DNA of 11,978 nt, from NCBI GenBank assembly GCA_016929985.1, contig JAFGIH010000695.1:1-11978 (forward strand), written 5' to 3'. Positions 1 through 6,271 of this stretch are shown one piece after another (position 1 is the first letter of the stretch; each line of letters starts with the position of its first letter). A program made the translations under genes and the position numbers. This stretch comes from Thermoleophilia bacterium (lineage in GTDB: Bacteria; Actinomycetota; Thermoleophilia; RBG-16-64-13). The notes below the pieces were generated by a model, which was given only the letters and a program-made list of their open reading frames with translations, was not told where the DNA came from and made no database searches.

Positions 1-892
1 CCACGCCCATGGCCTCGATGATCTCGGCCACTGAGTCACCTTCCACGGGAGTGGGGGCGAGCGATAGGTCGACGATGCCCCGCGCCACTCCCAGCCTCGC
101 GGCGGCCTCCCGGGCGATCAATTCGCCCACCCGGGTGATCTTGAAGGCCGTCTCCTTGATGGCTTCGGCGACCACGGCAAGATCCGCATCGTTGGGAAGA
201 GACTCCACCACAGCCCGTACGACCCCGGGGCCGGAGATGCCAACATTGATGACGGCGTCGGGCTCACCCGAGCCGTGCACCGCTCCGGCCATGAACGGGT
301 TGTCTTCGACCATGTTGGCGAAGACCACCAGCTTCGCGCATCCAATCGAGTCGCGGTCGGCAGTCGCCTGGGCCGTGGCAAGCACCGTCTCGGCCATGGC
401 GAGCACGGCGTCCATGTTGATACCGGCCCGAGTGGTGGCGACGTTCACCGAGGCGCACACCCGGTCGGTGGTAGCAAGCGCTTCGGGGATCGAGGCGATG
501 AGCCGCGCGTCTGCGTCGCAGACTCCCTTCTGAACCAAGGCGGAGAAGCCCCCGATGAAGTCCACGCCTACGGTCGCCGCGGCTCGATCGAGGGCCAGCG
601 CGAGCGGGGTGAGGTCCTGAGCCCGCGTGGCGGCCGCGAGTTGTGCGACCGGCGTGACCGCGATGCGCTTGTTGACGATGGGGATGCCGTATTCGCGTTC
701 CAGTTGTTCGGCCACCGGCACGAGGCGGTCGGCAGCAGTGGTGACCCGTTCATAGACGCGCCGTGCCGTCACCTCGATATCGGAGTCGGCGCACGACGAG
801 AGTGAAAGTCCGAGGGTGACCGTGCGGACGTCGAGATGCTGCTGCGTGATCATCGTGAGGGTCTCGACGATCTCCTCGGGTGTGAGGTACAC
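1..892 (-). CDS. UPF0210 / PFL-family (DUF711) protein, 3' part missing
   Basis: The reading frame runs from a GTG at 890-892 off the left edge, giving 297 residues without a stop; full-length members are about 450 residues, so roughly a third is missing. The start is set by GAGGAGG four bases upstream. Visible family blocks include GIPIVNKRIAVTP (residues 69-81), VDFIGGFSALVQKG (110-123), VFANMVEDNPFMAGAVHG (190-207), INVGISGPGVV (215-225) and IVDLSLAPTP (273-282). The family is related to pyruvate formate-lyase/glycyl-radical folds by structure, but its biochemical role is not settled. It lies 14 bases after the ACT-domain gene, an arrangement seen in many Gram-positive bacteria, so the ACT protein is likely its regulatory or functional partner. 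The protein looks intact as far as it can be read. Family assignment is firm; function is open. Confidence 0.93.
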   Translation of the reverse strand, partial: MYLTPEEIVETLTMITQQHLDVRTVTLGLSLSSCADSDIEVTARRVYERVTTAADRLVPVAEQLEREYGIPIVNKRIAVTPVAQLAAATRAQDLTPLALALDRAAATVGVDFIGGFSALVQKGVCDADARLIASIPEALATTDRVCASVNVATTRAGINMDAVLAMAETVLATAQATADRDSIGCAKLVVFANMVEDNPFMAGAVHGSGEPDAVINVGISGPGVVRAVVESLPNDADLAVVAEAIKETAFKITRVGELIAREAAARLGVARGIVDLSLAPTPVEGDSVAEIIEAMGV

Positions 893-896
893 GGAT

Positions 897-903
897 CCTC
901 CTC
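897..903 (-). promoter_or_regulatory. Ribosome binding site of the UPF0210 gene
   Basis: GAGGAGG on the minus strand, four bases before the GTG at 892. It sits immediately downstream of the ACT gene stop (TAG, 907-909), so ribosomes finishing the ACT gene land beside it. This decides the GTG start. Confidence 0.75.
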
Positions 904-906
904 AGC

Positions 907-1182
907 CTAGATGCGGTGCATGTAGCGGAAGACGTCCTCGCGCTGCAGGGTTATCTGCATGCCGAGGTCTTGGCCGACGGCGGCGAGGCGCTTCTGCAGT
1001 TCGTCAAAGGGCACGCTGTCCTCGTCAACGGTGACGAGCATGGTCATGGTGAAGATGTTGCCCAGGATGGTCTGGCGGATGTCTTCGATGTTCGTGTTCG
1101 TCTCCGCCAGCGCTCCCGAGACGGCGGCGACGATACCCACCCTGTCTTGTCCCAGGACCGCGAGCACGGCCGAGGTTCGCAT
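907..1182 (-). CDS. ACT-domain protein, UPF0237 family
   Basis: A 91-residue single ACT domain, matching the usual length of about 90 for UPF0237. The N-terminus (MRTSAVLAVLGQDRVGIVAA) has the beta1 strand and the GxDRxGIV turn where ACT domains bind small ligands; NIEDIRQTIL (31-40) and FTMTMLVTV (44-52) follow as helix 1 and strand 2. ACT domains usually bind amino acids or similar effectors and dimerise; the ligand here cannot be told from sequence. The frame is open further upstream to 1266, but the start at 1180-1182 is preferred because GGAGGTGG precedes it by three bases (GGAGGT by five) and because homologs begin at this point. It is the first gene of a two-gene unit with the UPF0210 gene, 14 bases away. 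In other Gram-positives the pair is conserved and the ACT protein is presumed to sense a metabolite for its partner. Confidence 0.92.
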   Translation of the reverse strand: MRTSAVLAVLGQDRVGIVAAVSGALAETNTNIEDIRQTILGNIFTMTMLVTVDEDSVPFDELQKRLAAVGQDLGMQITLQREDVFRYMHRI

Positions 1183-1185
1183 GAG

Positions 1186-1193
1186 CCACCTCC
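1186..1193 (-). promoter_or_regulatory. Ribosome binding site of the ACT gene
   Basis: GGAGGTGG on the minus strand just ahead of the ATG at 1182. It selects the internal ATG over the longer open frame that begins at 1266. Confidence 0.75.
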
Positions 1194-1246
1194 ACGTTCG
1201 TGAGTGCATGACGCCGACCGGTGCCACCGCGGTCGCAGCCTTGCCC

Positions 1247-1275
1247 CTATGATAGTGTCTATGCAATAGAACTAT
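1247..1275. repeat. CTAT/ATAG palindrome cluster in a divergent promoter region
   Basis: Two short palindromes, CTAT-G-ATAG (1247-1255) and CTAT-GCA-ATAG (1259-1269), are followed by a further CTAT half (1272-1275). The CTAT units begin 12 and 13 bases apart. The cluster is an AT-rich island in GC-rich DNA between two divergent genes (ACT at 1182, ferredoxin-cupin at 1309). It could be an operator for a dimeric regulator, or simply overlapping -10 elements of both promoters (TATCAT reads on the minus strand at 1249-1254). I cannot find a good -35 partner for either direction. Confidence 0.4.
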
Positions 1276-1292
1276 ACGCTGGCGATCCAGTT

Positions 1293-1299
1293 GGAGGTG
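1293..1299 (+). promoter_or_regulatory. Ribosome binding site of the ferredoxin-cupin gene
   Basis: GGAGGTG, nine bases ahead of ATG at 1309. It overlaps the codons that follow a possible TTG at 1291, which makes TTG an unlikely start and supports 1309. Confidence 0.75.
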
Positions 1300-1308
1300 A
1301 GACCGATT

Positions 1309-2091
1309 ATGGCTCTCAAGATAGACGAAACCAGATGTGTCCTATGCGGCTTGTGTATCGATGAGTGCCCGGCCGGTGCGTTCAGTGGCGAAGGGGAGTA
1401 CGCAGTCGGGCAGTCGCGAGTGCTCAAAGAGATCAAGCTGGATAACGACAAGTGCACAGGTTGCGGGGAGTGTACGGCCACTCAGTTCTGGTGCCCGGCG
1501 GAGGCTATCTACGACGCCCCGGCCGAAAGGACGCCCTTCGGTACCAGAGTGGAGGTGGGCAGAGAGACCGACGGCAAGAAGTACGCCGACCTCTTCTACC
1601 AATACAAGCACGGCGACGACCCGTACATCACCAATTTCGCCAGCGCTGACATTCCGTTCAACTACGTAACGAGGTTCGACAGCGACAGGTTCCCTATCCC
1701 CGGCTGCAACTTCTACTACGTACATTGGATCATGCCTCACGAAGAACCGTTTCTCGAGATCGGCCATCCGCCGCACATCCACAGGAGCGCGGAGTTGCTC
1801 TTCCACATAGGCGGCGATCCGACCAATCCCCAGGAGCTCAACTCTGAGGTCGAGTTCTTCATGGGTGTGGAGATGGAGCGGCACGTGTTCACCAAATCGA
1901 CGGTCATCTACATCCCGCCGAACGTCGTTCACTCTCCGTGGAGACCCTACTACACGACGAAGCCGTGGCTGTTCATCGAGGTGAACCAGGGGCCGAGCCA
2001 TAGCGAGAAGGGGTACCATCAGGTGCTCGAGCCCGAGCGGTGGAGCTCTCCCGATTTGATGAGGCCCGCCTTTGCCGACGAGAACTACTAA
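1309..2091 (+). CDS. Dicluster [4Fe-4S] ferredoxin fused to a cupin domain
   Basis: A 260-residue protein with two parts. Residues 1-70 hold two cluster motifs: C10-xx-C13-xx-C16-xxx-C20-P, the classic form, and C49-xx-C52-xx-C55-x6-C62-P, with three extra residues before the last cysteine. Residues about 120-240 form a cupin: H156-x-H158-xxx-E162 and later PPNVVH ending at H208 match the two metal-binding motifs, so a single metal ion is likely bound. The cupin resembles stand-alone cupins of anaerobic bacteria (HVFTKSTVIYIPPNVVH, 192-208). Ferredoxin domains carry electrons, so a redox role acting on or sensing a small molecule at the cupin metal is plausible; substrate and partner are unknown. 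No signal peptide or membrane segment is visible, so it should be cytoplasmic. It is monocistronic, divergent from the ACT gene and convergent with DUF763. Domain calls are firm; the overall function is inference. Confidence 0.88.
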   Translation: MALKIDETRCVLCGLCIDECPAGAFSGEGEYAVGQSRVLKEIKLDNDKCTGCGECTATQFWCPAEAIYDAPAERTPFGTRVEVGRETDGKKYADLFYQYKHGDDPYITNFASADIPFNYVTRFDSDRFPIPGCNFYYVHWIMPHEEPFLEIGHPPHIHRSAELLFHIGGDPTNPQELNSEVEFFMGVEMERHVFTKSTVIYIPPNVVHSPWRPYYTTKPWLFIEVNQGPSHSEKGYHQVLEPERWSSPDLMRPAFADENY

Positions 2092-2102
2092 GGCGGCCGG
2101 CT

Positions 2103-2141
2103 GACCACGTGCATTTCGTGATGGACCGGGTGCAGCTGGTC
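2103..2141. terminator. Imperfect inverted repeat between convergent genes
   Basis: GACCAcgTGCA (2103-2113) pairs with TGCAgcTGGTC (2131-2141), nine of eleven positions complementary, around a 17-base loop. It lies in the 64-base gap between the converging ferredoxin-cupin and DUF763 genes and could end transcription from either side. There is no T-run on either strand, so a Rho-independent terminator is not proven. Confidence 0.35.
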
Positions 2142-2155
2142 TGACGCGGCTCCTG

Positions 2156-3253
2156 TCACGCGGACGTGCTGGGCGGTCGTGTGACCTCGGCCAGCCGTCG
2201 GAGCGCATCGAGACGTTCTGTGCGCCCGAGTCTTACTCGGGTCACGGCTTGCCGGAGGGTCTCGATGTTGCGGTCGTACATCTCGCGGTCCACGGGATAT
2301 GGAAAGCCGTCTTTGCCGCCGTGCGCGTAGCTGAAGAGCGCCGGATCACTGCGACTGGCGGGGGTGTCATACACCAGTTCGGCGATGAGGGTGAGAGCAC
2401 GGATGGTCTTAGGACCTACTCCGGGCATGCCGAGCAGGGCCTCAAAGCTCTCCGGCTGCCGTTCGTACGTGGAGAGGAAGATCTTCGCCAGATTGTCGGG
2501 GTGGATGTCTCGCAACTCGACGGCGTGGCGCGTGGGCATGGACAGGTGCTTCAAACGGTCGAGGCGGCCCAGGATGCGGTCTGGCGGCTCGTGTGACAGC
2601 TCAGTGACCACGTCTTGGGCGGGCAGGCTCTCTCTTGCCACTAGATTGAGCACCGTGGTGCCAGGGGCCTGTGAGGCGATAGCCTGATGGGGCTCGACCA
2701 CGTAGTCGGCAACCGTGTCGCTGAGCCAGTGATAGCGGCGCGCCTTGTGGTTGGTAATGTTCATGCCCTGCTGCACGACCGCCCACTTGCCTTGGCGAGT
2801 GAAGAAGAAGGTGTGGTGGTAGATCTGATAGCCATCCTGTAGGCCGGAACTGTCCACCTTGGCTGCCATCCTGCTGGCGTAGACCAGGGGATGTGGTTCG
2901 ACGAACAGCGCTCCCGATGAGGCGGCAGCCTCTATCTCGCCGGGAGTCTTGTGAGAGACGCCTCCCTTGCCACCCGCCACGAGCAGGCCCGAGTCGTTCT
3001 CAAGTCCTCGGAGGCCGTCTTTCAGCGCCCCGCAGACAGTGGTGGTAACACCGGAGCTATGCCAGTCAAAGCCAAGGACTGCGCCGAACGCCTGGAACCA
3101 CACCGGATCGGAGAGCCGTTCCAGCATGGCTTCCGGGCCGTATTCGCTCACGATGGCAAGCGTGATCTCGCGGGCCATGAGCCGCATGCGCGAGAACAAC
3201 CACGCGGGCGCCTTGCCACCATGGAGCGGCAGTGTGGCGGTACCGGTCTTCAT
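2156..3253 (-). CDS. DUF763 family protein with helix-hairpin-helix motif
   Basis: A 365-residue protein that begins with the family hallmark TATLPLHGGKAPAWLF (residues 5-20) and continues with LSDPVWFQAFGAVLGFDWHSSGVTT (47-71; quoted pieces FGAVLGFDWHSSG) and HHTFFFTRQGKWAVVQQGMN (146-165). A helix-hairpin-helix, LLGMPGVGPKTIRALTLIAEL (273-293, core MPGVGPKTIRAL), is typical of sequence-independent DNA binding. DUF763 is found in archaea and in some thermophilic or anaerobic bacteria; its function is unknown, though the HhH points to nucleic acid. Length is close to that of other members, so the gene looks complete. The ATG at 3253 lacks a clear ribosome binding site, but the amino terminus aligns with the family at this start. 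It follows the WG-repeat gene by 45 bases on the same strand and could be co-transcribed with it, with no obvious shared role. Confidence 0.92.
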   Translation of the reverse strand: MKTGTATLPLHGGKAPAWLFSRMRLMAREITLAIVSEYGPEAMLERLSDPVWFQAFGAVLGFDWHSSGVTTTVCGALKDGLRGLENDSGLLVAGGKGGVSHKTPGEIEAAASSGALFVEPHPLVYASRMAAKVDSSGLQDGYQIYHHTFFFTRQGKWAVVQQGMNITNHKARRYHWLSDTVADYVVEPHQAIASQAPGTTVLNLVARESLPAQDVVTELSHEPPDRILGRLDRLKHLSMPTRHAVELRDIHPDNLAKIFLSTYERQPESFEALLGMPGVGPKTIRALTLIAELVYDTPASRSDPALFSYAHGGKDGFPYPVDREMYDRNIETLRQAVTRVRLGRTERLDALRRLAEVTRPPSTSA

Positions 3254-3298
3254 AAGACAAAGGATACGTTCCGGGTCGGACAGACGATGCGCCCGCGT

Positions 3299-4570
3299 CT
3301 ACTGGGCGGCAGCGACCCACTGATAGACGATGTTGCCTTCTGTGTCGACGTACGCGTGCTCCATGCCGTCCTTGTCCAAGGTCACGGGAGCCAGGCCGCC
3401 GGGGAGGAAGGGCTCGGCAGTGGCGAACTGCGCGGGAATCACCAGGGTGCCTCTGCGGTCGATATAGCCCCATCTGAAGTCGCCCGACCTGGCCCTGGGC
3501 TGGACGGGAGCCAGTCCTTGGGAGAAGGCTCCGGCATCCCAGAAGCGAGGCTCGACGACCATCGTCCCTGAGCTGTCCACGTAGCCGTAGCCGGAGTATT
3601 CGGAGCCGGCCTCGACCTTCACCGCGGCCAACCCCTCGGAGAACGATTGGGCGTCCGCGAATTGTGCGTCGATGACGAAGGCGCCGGAGCCGTCGACATA
3701 CCCCCACAGGTGGGCGAGGTCGTCGCCCATCCACACCGCCGCCAGTCCTTCGGAGAAGGGCTCGGCGGCGTAGTAGCGGGCGGGGATAGCCATCTTCCCA
3801 GTGCAGTCGATGTAGCCCCAACGCATCGCGCCGTTCTCGTTTCGCATCCACACCGCGGCCAGTCCTTCGGAGAAAGGCGATACAGACATGGATACCGGCT
3901 GGATGACCAGCGCGCCCGTCCTGTCGATAAAGCCCCATGCGGACGTTGCCTCCGAGCGGAGGATGACCGCGGAGAGACCATCGGAGAAGGGCTGAGCGCC
4001 CGGTGATGCCGGCCAGATGACGAACTCACCCGAATGATCGATGTACCCATGTTCGCCACCCACGTTCACCGCGGCCAGACCCTCCGAGAAAGCCGAGGCT
4101 TGATCGAGCCACATGGGGATGACCATCTCGCCCCGTTTGTCTATGAAGCCCCACACGTTCCCGTCGGTCACAGCTGCCAGGCCCTCTGAGAAGAACCCGA
4201 CCTCTGCAAACCGAGGCTGTATCACCATGCTGCCGTTCTTGTTGATGAAGCCATATCCGCCGACGGCCGAATCGTACGCCGGGAAGAGCTCGGTCTCACC
4301 TACGATTCCTGCCTCGATGGCCCCTATGGCGATCCCTGCCAGTGCGACTATCACCACGCTGATGAGCACCGCCAAGGTGGACCTGCGGGAGCGTCGACGG
4401 CCCTGAGCGGAGGAGATGATCGTCTCGACTCGGGGTCGCCGTTTGGAGGGTTCCGAGCGCGGGGCCAGCTTCCACTCTCTGACATCGGGCACGACAGGGC
4501 TGCCGCAGGCAGAGCACCACTCCCAGCCGTTCTGAGGGAGCTTGGCATGGCATGTAGCGCATCTCGCCAT
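3299..4570 (-). CDS. Membrane-anchored WG-repeat protein with N-terminal zinc ribbon
   Basis: A 423-residue protein. Residues 4-22 contain C4-xx-C7 and C19-xx-C22, a zinc-ribbon pattern. A basic stretch (about 43-63, rich in R and K) is followed by one membrane helix at about 65-89. The remainder is a tandem array of WG repeats starting at residues 106, 140, 174, 212, 251, 289, 328 and 367, with a partial ninth at 405; each has the form WGYIDxxGxxVIxxxF followed by FSEGLAAV, with a 34 to 39 residue period. The arrangement (cytosolic zinc ribbon, single helix, basic residues inside) places the repeats outside the cytoplasmic membrane. WG-repeat proteins are widespread and mostly of unknown function; a beta-rich binding surface is likely. 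The ATG at 4570 has a weak AAAGGG eight bases upstream and gives the zinc ribbon its first cysteine at position 4. No frameshift is seen across the repeats. Confidence 0.93.
   Translation of the reverse strand: MARCATCHAKLPQNGWEWCSACGSPVVPDVREWKLAPRSEPSKRRPRVETIISSAQGRRRSRRSTLAVLISVVIVALAGIAIGAIEAGIVGETELFPAYDSAVGGYGFINKNGSMVIQPRFAEVGFFSEGLAAVTDGNVWGFIDKRGEMVIPMWLDQASAFSEGLAAVNVGGEHGYIDHSGEFVIWPASPGAQPFSDGLSAVILRSEATSAWGFIDRTGALVIQPVSMSVSPFSEGLAAVWMRNENGAMRWGYIDCTGKMAIPARYYAAEPFSEGLAAVWMGDDLAHLWGYVDGSGAFVIDAQFADAQSFSEGLAAVKVEAGSEYSGYGYVDSSGTMVVEPRFWDAGAFSQGLAPVQPRARSGDFRWGYIDRRGTLVIPAQFATAEPFLPGGLAPVTLDKDGMEHAYVDTEGNIVYQWVAAAQ
3326..4255 (-). repeat. Tandem WG-repeat coding array (8 full, 1 partial)
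   Basis: Successive units of about 102-117 bases encode the WG repeats. The codons for FSEGLAAV are nearly unchanged in five or more copies, so the DNA itself is repetitive and could recombine or slip to change copy number. The first two units are shorter (34 residues) than the later ones (38-39), because the later ones have insertions between the FSEGLAAV block and the next WGY. Confidence 0.85.
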
Positions 4571-4601
4571 GTTCGCAGCCCTTTCGCGTACCTCTTGAGG
4601 C

Positions 4602-4618
4602 GCCTGAACGTGTCAGGC
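4602..4618. terminator. Hairpin downstream of the SDR remnant
   Basis: GCCTGA and TCAGGC form a perfect six-base-pair stem with a five-base loop, eight bases after the SDR remnant stop codon on the minus strand and 31 bases before the WG-repeat start. There is no T-run, so a factor-independent terminator is uncertain; it could also be a stem in the leader of the WG-repeat message. Confidence 0.35.
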
Positions 4619-4626
4619 CCTCTGGG

Positions 4627-4812
4627 TCAGTCGATCAGTAGACCGCCACACGCGTTGAGCGACCGGCCCGTCATGTAGTCGGACTCCTTGGATACGAGGA
4701 AGGAGGCGACGTCGGCGATATCGTCCGTCGTTCCCATGCGTCCGAGGGGGTCGATCTCCTCGACCAACTCATCCAGCTCCCGCCATCCCTCGTCACCCGG
4801 AAAGAGACTCAT
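4627..4812 (-). pseudogene. C-terminal remnant of a short-chain dehydrogenase/reductase (SDR)
   Basis: Only 61 residues remain. PLGRMGTTDDIADVASFLVS (residues 22-41) followed by YMTGRSLNACGG (46-57) is the standard C-terminal end of a FabG-like SDR, in the form PLGRxGxxxDIAxxxxFL...TGxxLxxxGG. The usual aspartate before the final GG is cysteine here. The Rossmann nucleotide-binding GxxxGxG and the YxxxK active site, which would need another ~190 residues upstream, are absent: the frame hits TGA six codons before the ATG, and the upstream DNA shows no SDR sequence in any frame. It therefore cannot be an active dehydrogenase. Unusually, AAGGAGG stands five bases before the ATG, so the fragment may still be translated. 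An internal deletion that joined the original ribosome site to the C-terminus would explain this; a small reused protein is the alternative. Confidence 0.75.
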
Positions 4813-4817
4813 CAGGG

Positions 4818-4824
4818 CCTCCTT
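4818..4824 (-). promoter_or_regulatory. Strong ribosome binding site before the SDR remnant
   Basis: AAGGAGG on the minus strand with a five-base spacer to the ATG at 4812. A near-perfect site in front of what is a broken gene is odd and decides the start of the remnant. Confidence 0.7.
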
Positions 4825-4895
4825 GTATCAGTTTGTGCATCAATCATACCGCTAGGCACTCAGTCCGCTATCCGGCGGCGCCGCGGCTCATCCAC

Positions 4896-4925
4896 TTGTC
4901 GGACATGCCGCCCTAGGAATAACAT
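4896..4925 (+). promoter_or_regulatory. Possible promoter for the MFS gene
   Basis: TTGTCG (4896-4901) and TAACAT (4920-4925) each match four of six consensus bases of a housekeeping promoter, with an 18-base spacer. This would give a leader of about 45-50 bases before the ATG at 4980. Weak in GC-rich DNA, so offered only as a candidate. Confidence 0.25.
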
Positions 4926-4979
4926 GACCGGCAACATGCACTTGACTCCAGAAGAATCACCCTCGACCCCCCTCCCTCG

Positions 4980-6248
4980 ATGATCGACCGCCTTCGCCAG
5001 TCGTGGACGAGCCCTGTGGGCCGTGGGTTCATCATGCTCGCAACGCTGCAGTTCACCTACGGCTTTGCTTACAGCGCGCATAACAGCGTCCACACGAACT
5101 TCTGGGAAGACGTTCTCCTTTTCAGCGGTCCCCAGTTCGGCTATATGACGGCCATCCGGGAGTTCGGGGGCCTCACCCTCATCCTACTCATGGCGCTGCT
5201 GTACCGGGTGTCGATACCCTGGTTGACCTCGGGCGCGATGCTCTTCATGGCTTTGGGGTTCGGACTCTTCGGCATCGCCACCGGGTTCGGCACGTTGATA
5301 CCGTGGATTCTCATCAGCAGCTTCGGGATGCACACCATCCTGCAGACCCAGTTCTCGCTCGGCATGAGTCTGACCACCCAGGAGAGGAGCGGCCACGTGC
5401 TTGGACGCATGGCCGCCTTCGCCCAAGCCGGCACGTTCGTCGCACTCATCTCAGTCTTCTTGATCTTCCACTTCGACCTGCTGTCGTACAAGGCGACGTT
5501 CGTGCTCATCGGAGTGGTCGCGGCTATCGGGGGAATCGCTATCTTCCGCTTCCCCCACCTGCACGATGGGGTGGAACGCAAGGTGGAGCCCAAGCGGGAT
5601 CCCATCGTCTGGCGCAAGGAATACCGTTACTACTATCTGCTCAATCTCCTGGACGGAGTGCGTCAGCAGATCTTCTTCTCGTTCGGGCTCTGGGTGCTCG
5701 TCAACCGCTTCAAACTCGGCGTGGAGGACATCTCACTCCTTCTGATGGCGGTGACCTTCATCGGTGTGGTGTCGTCGGCGTACGTGGGGAGGCTGATCGA
5801 CCGCCACGGCGAGCGGCGGGTTCTGCAGGCCATCAACATCGGATACGTGGTCGCGCTGGGCGGCTATGCGCTGTCTGGACAGATGTATCTGGCCTGCATC
5901 TTCTATGTCATCTACTCCTTCATCTCTCAGTTCTCCACCATCGGAGCGTCCACCTATCTCCGCAAGATCGCGGTGCCCGAGGAGATCGCACCGAGCCTTG
6001 CCATGGGGGTCACCATCCTCCACGCTACTGCCGTGGTGGTTCCGGTGGTGGCGGGCATCATCCTGAACTTCGTCGGCTACCAGATCCCGTTCTTCATCGC
6101 CTGCCTTGCCGCTCTGGTCATGGTGGGCGTTACGCGGAAGCTGGATCCTCGGGCGCAGCGCACCGCTGCTCGCGTGGCGTTGGACGAATCGAGATCCGCT
6201 TCTTCGGCGGGCGTGCAGCCGGTCGCACTAGAGGAGGGGGCTTCTTGA
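4980..6248 (+). CDS. Major facilitator superfamily (MFS) transporter
   Basis: A 422-residue inner-membrane protein with about twelve hydrophobic helices in two halves separated by a charged loop near residues 190-216 (EYRYYY follows it). GRLIDRHGERR (270-280) is the MFS motif A variant (GxLxDRxGxR) at the loop between helices 8 and 9, in the second half. The C-terminal 35 residues are polar and probably cytoplasmic. Substrate is not evident: no drug-, sugar- or siderophore-specific motif stands out. The ATG at 4980 is the only possible start before an in-frame TAA at 4920, yet no Shine-Dalgarno sequence precedes it; the leader is instead C-rich, so translation initiation may be weak. A start at M19 (5034) would cut a conserved-looking polar N-terminus and is less likely. 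It is divergent from the SDR remnant and converges with the SLC13 gene 23 bases downstream. Confidence 0.88.
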   Translation: MIDRLRQSWTSPVGRGFIMLATLQFTYGFAYSAHNSVHTNFWEDVLLFSGPQFGYMTAIREFGGLTLILLMALLYRVSIPWLTSGAMLFMALGFGLFGIATGFGTLIPWILISSFGMHTILQTQFSLGMSLTTQERSGHVLGRMAAFAQAGTFVALISVFLIFHFDLLSYKATFVLIGVVAAIGGIAIFRFPHLHDGVERKVEPKRDPIVWRKEYRYYYLLNLLDGVRQQIFFSFGLWVLVNRFKLGVEDISLLLMAVTFIGVVSSAYVGRLIDRHGERRVLQAINIGYVVALGGYALSGQMYLACIFYVIYSFISQFSTIGASTYLRKIAVPEEIAPSLAMGVTILHATAVVVPVVAGIILNFVGYQIPFFIACLAALVMVGVTRKLDPRAQRTAARVALDESRSASSAGVQPVALEEGAS

Positions 6249-6249
6249 G

Positions 6250-6271
6250 ACGGCGCGACGGCAGTCGTCGT
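6250..6271. terminator. Weak hairpin between converging MFS and SLC13 genes
   Basis: CGAC (6256-6259) and GTCG (6264-6267) form a four-pair stem with a GGCA loop, extended by an outer ACG/CGT pairing with an internal loop. The whole gap is only 23 bases, so any terminator must lie here or inside the genes. Stem is short and no T-run follows. Confidence 0.25.

Noticed and set aside
9..805. Plus-strand open frames across the UPF0210 gene
   Set aside because: The minus-strand UPF0210 motifs are conserved and continuous through this stretch, so these are shadows.
1342..2208. 288-codon minus-strand open frame opposite the ferredoxin-cupin gene
   Set aside because: Exact antisense of conserved Fe-S and cupin motifs; the translation is arginine- and valine-rich with no recognisable domain.
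3326..4255. Regular repeats that could be mistaken for a CRISPR or satellite array
   Set aside because: The period is about 102-117 bases, the units are in frame, and they encode degenerate WG repeats rather than identical short repeats with unique spacers.
4826..4850. GTAT...ATAC ends around the SDR remnant promoter as a possible operator
   Set aside because: Only the outer four bases and a few inner positions are complementary over 25 bases, which is too weak to call.
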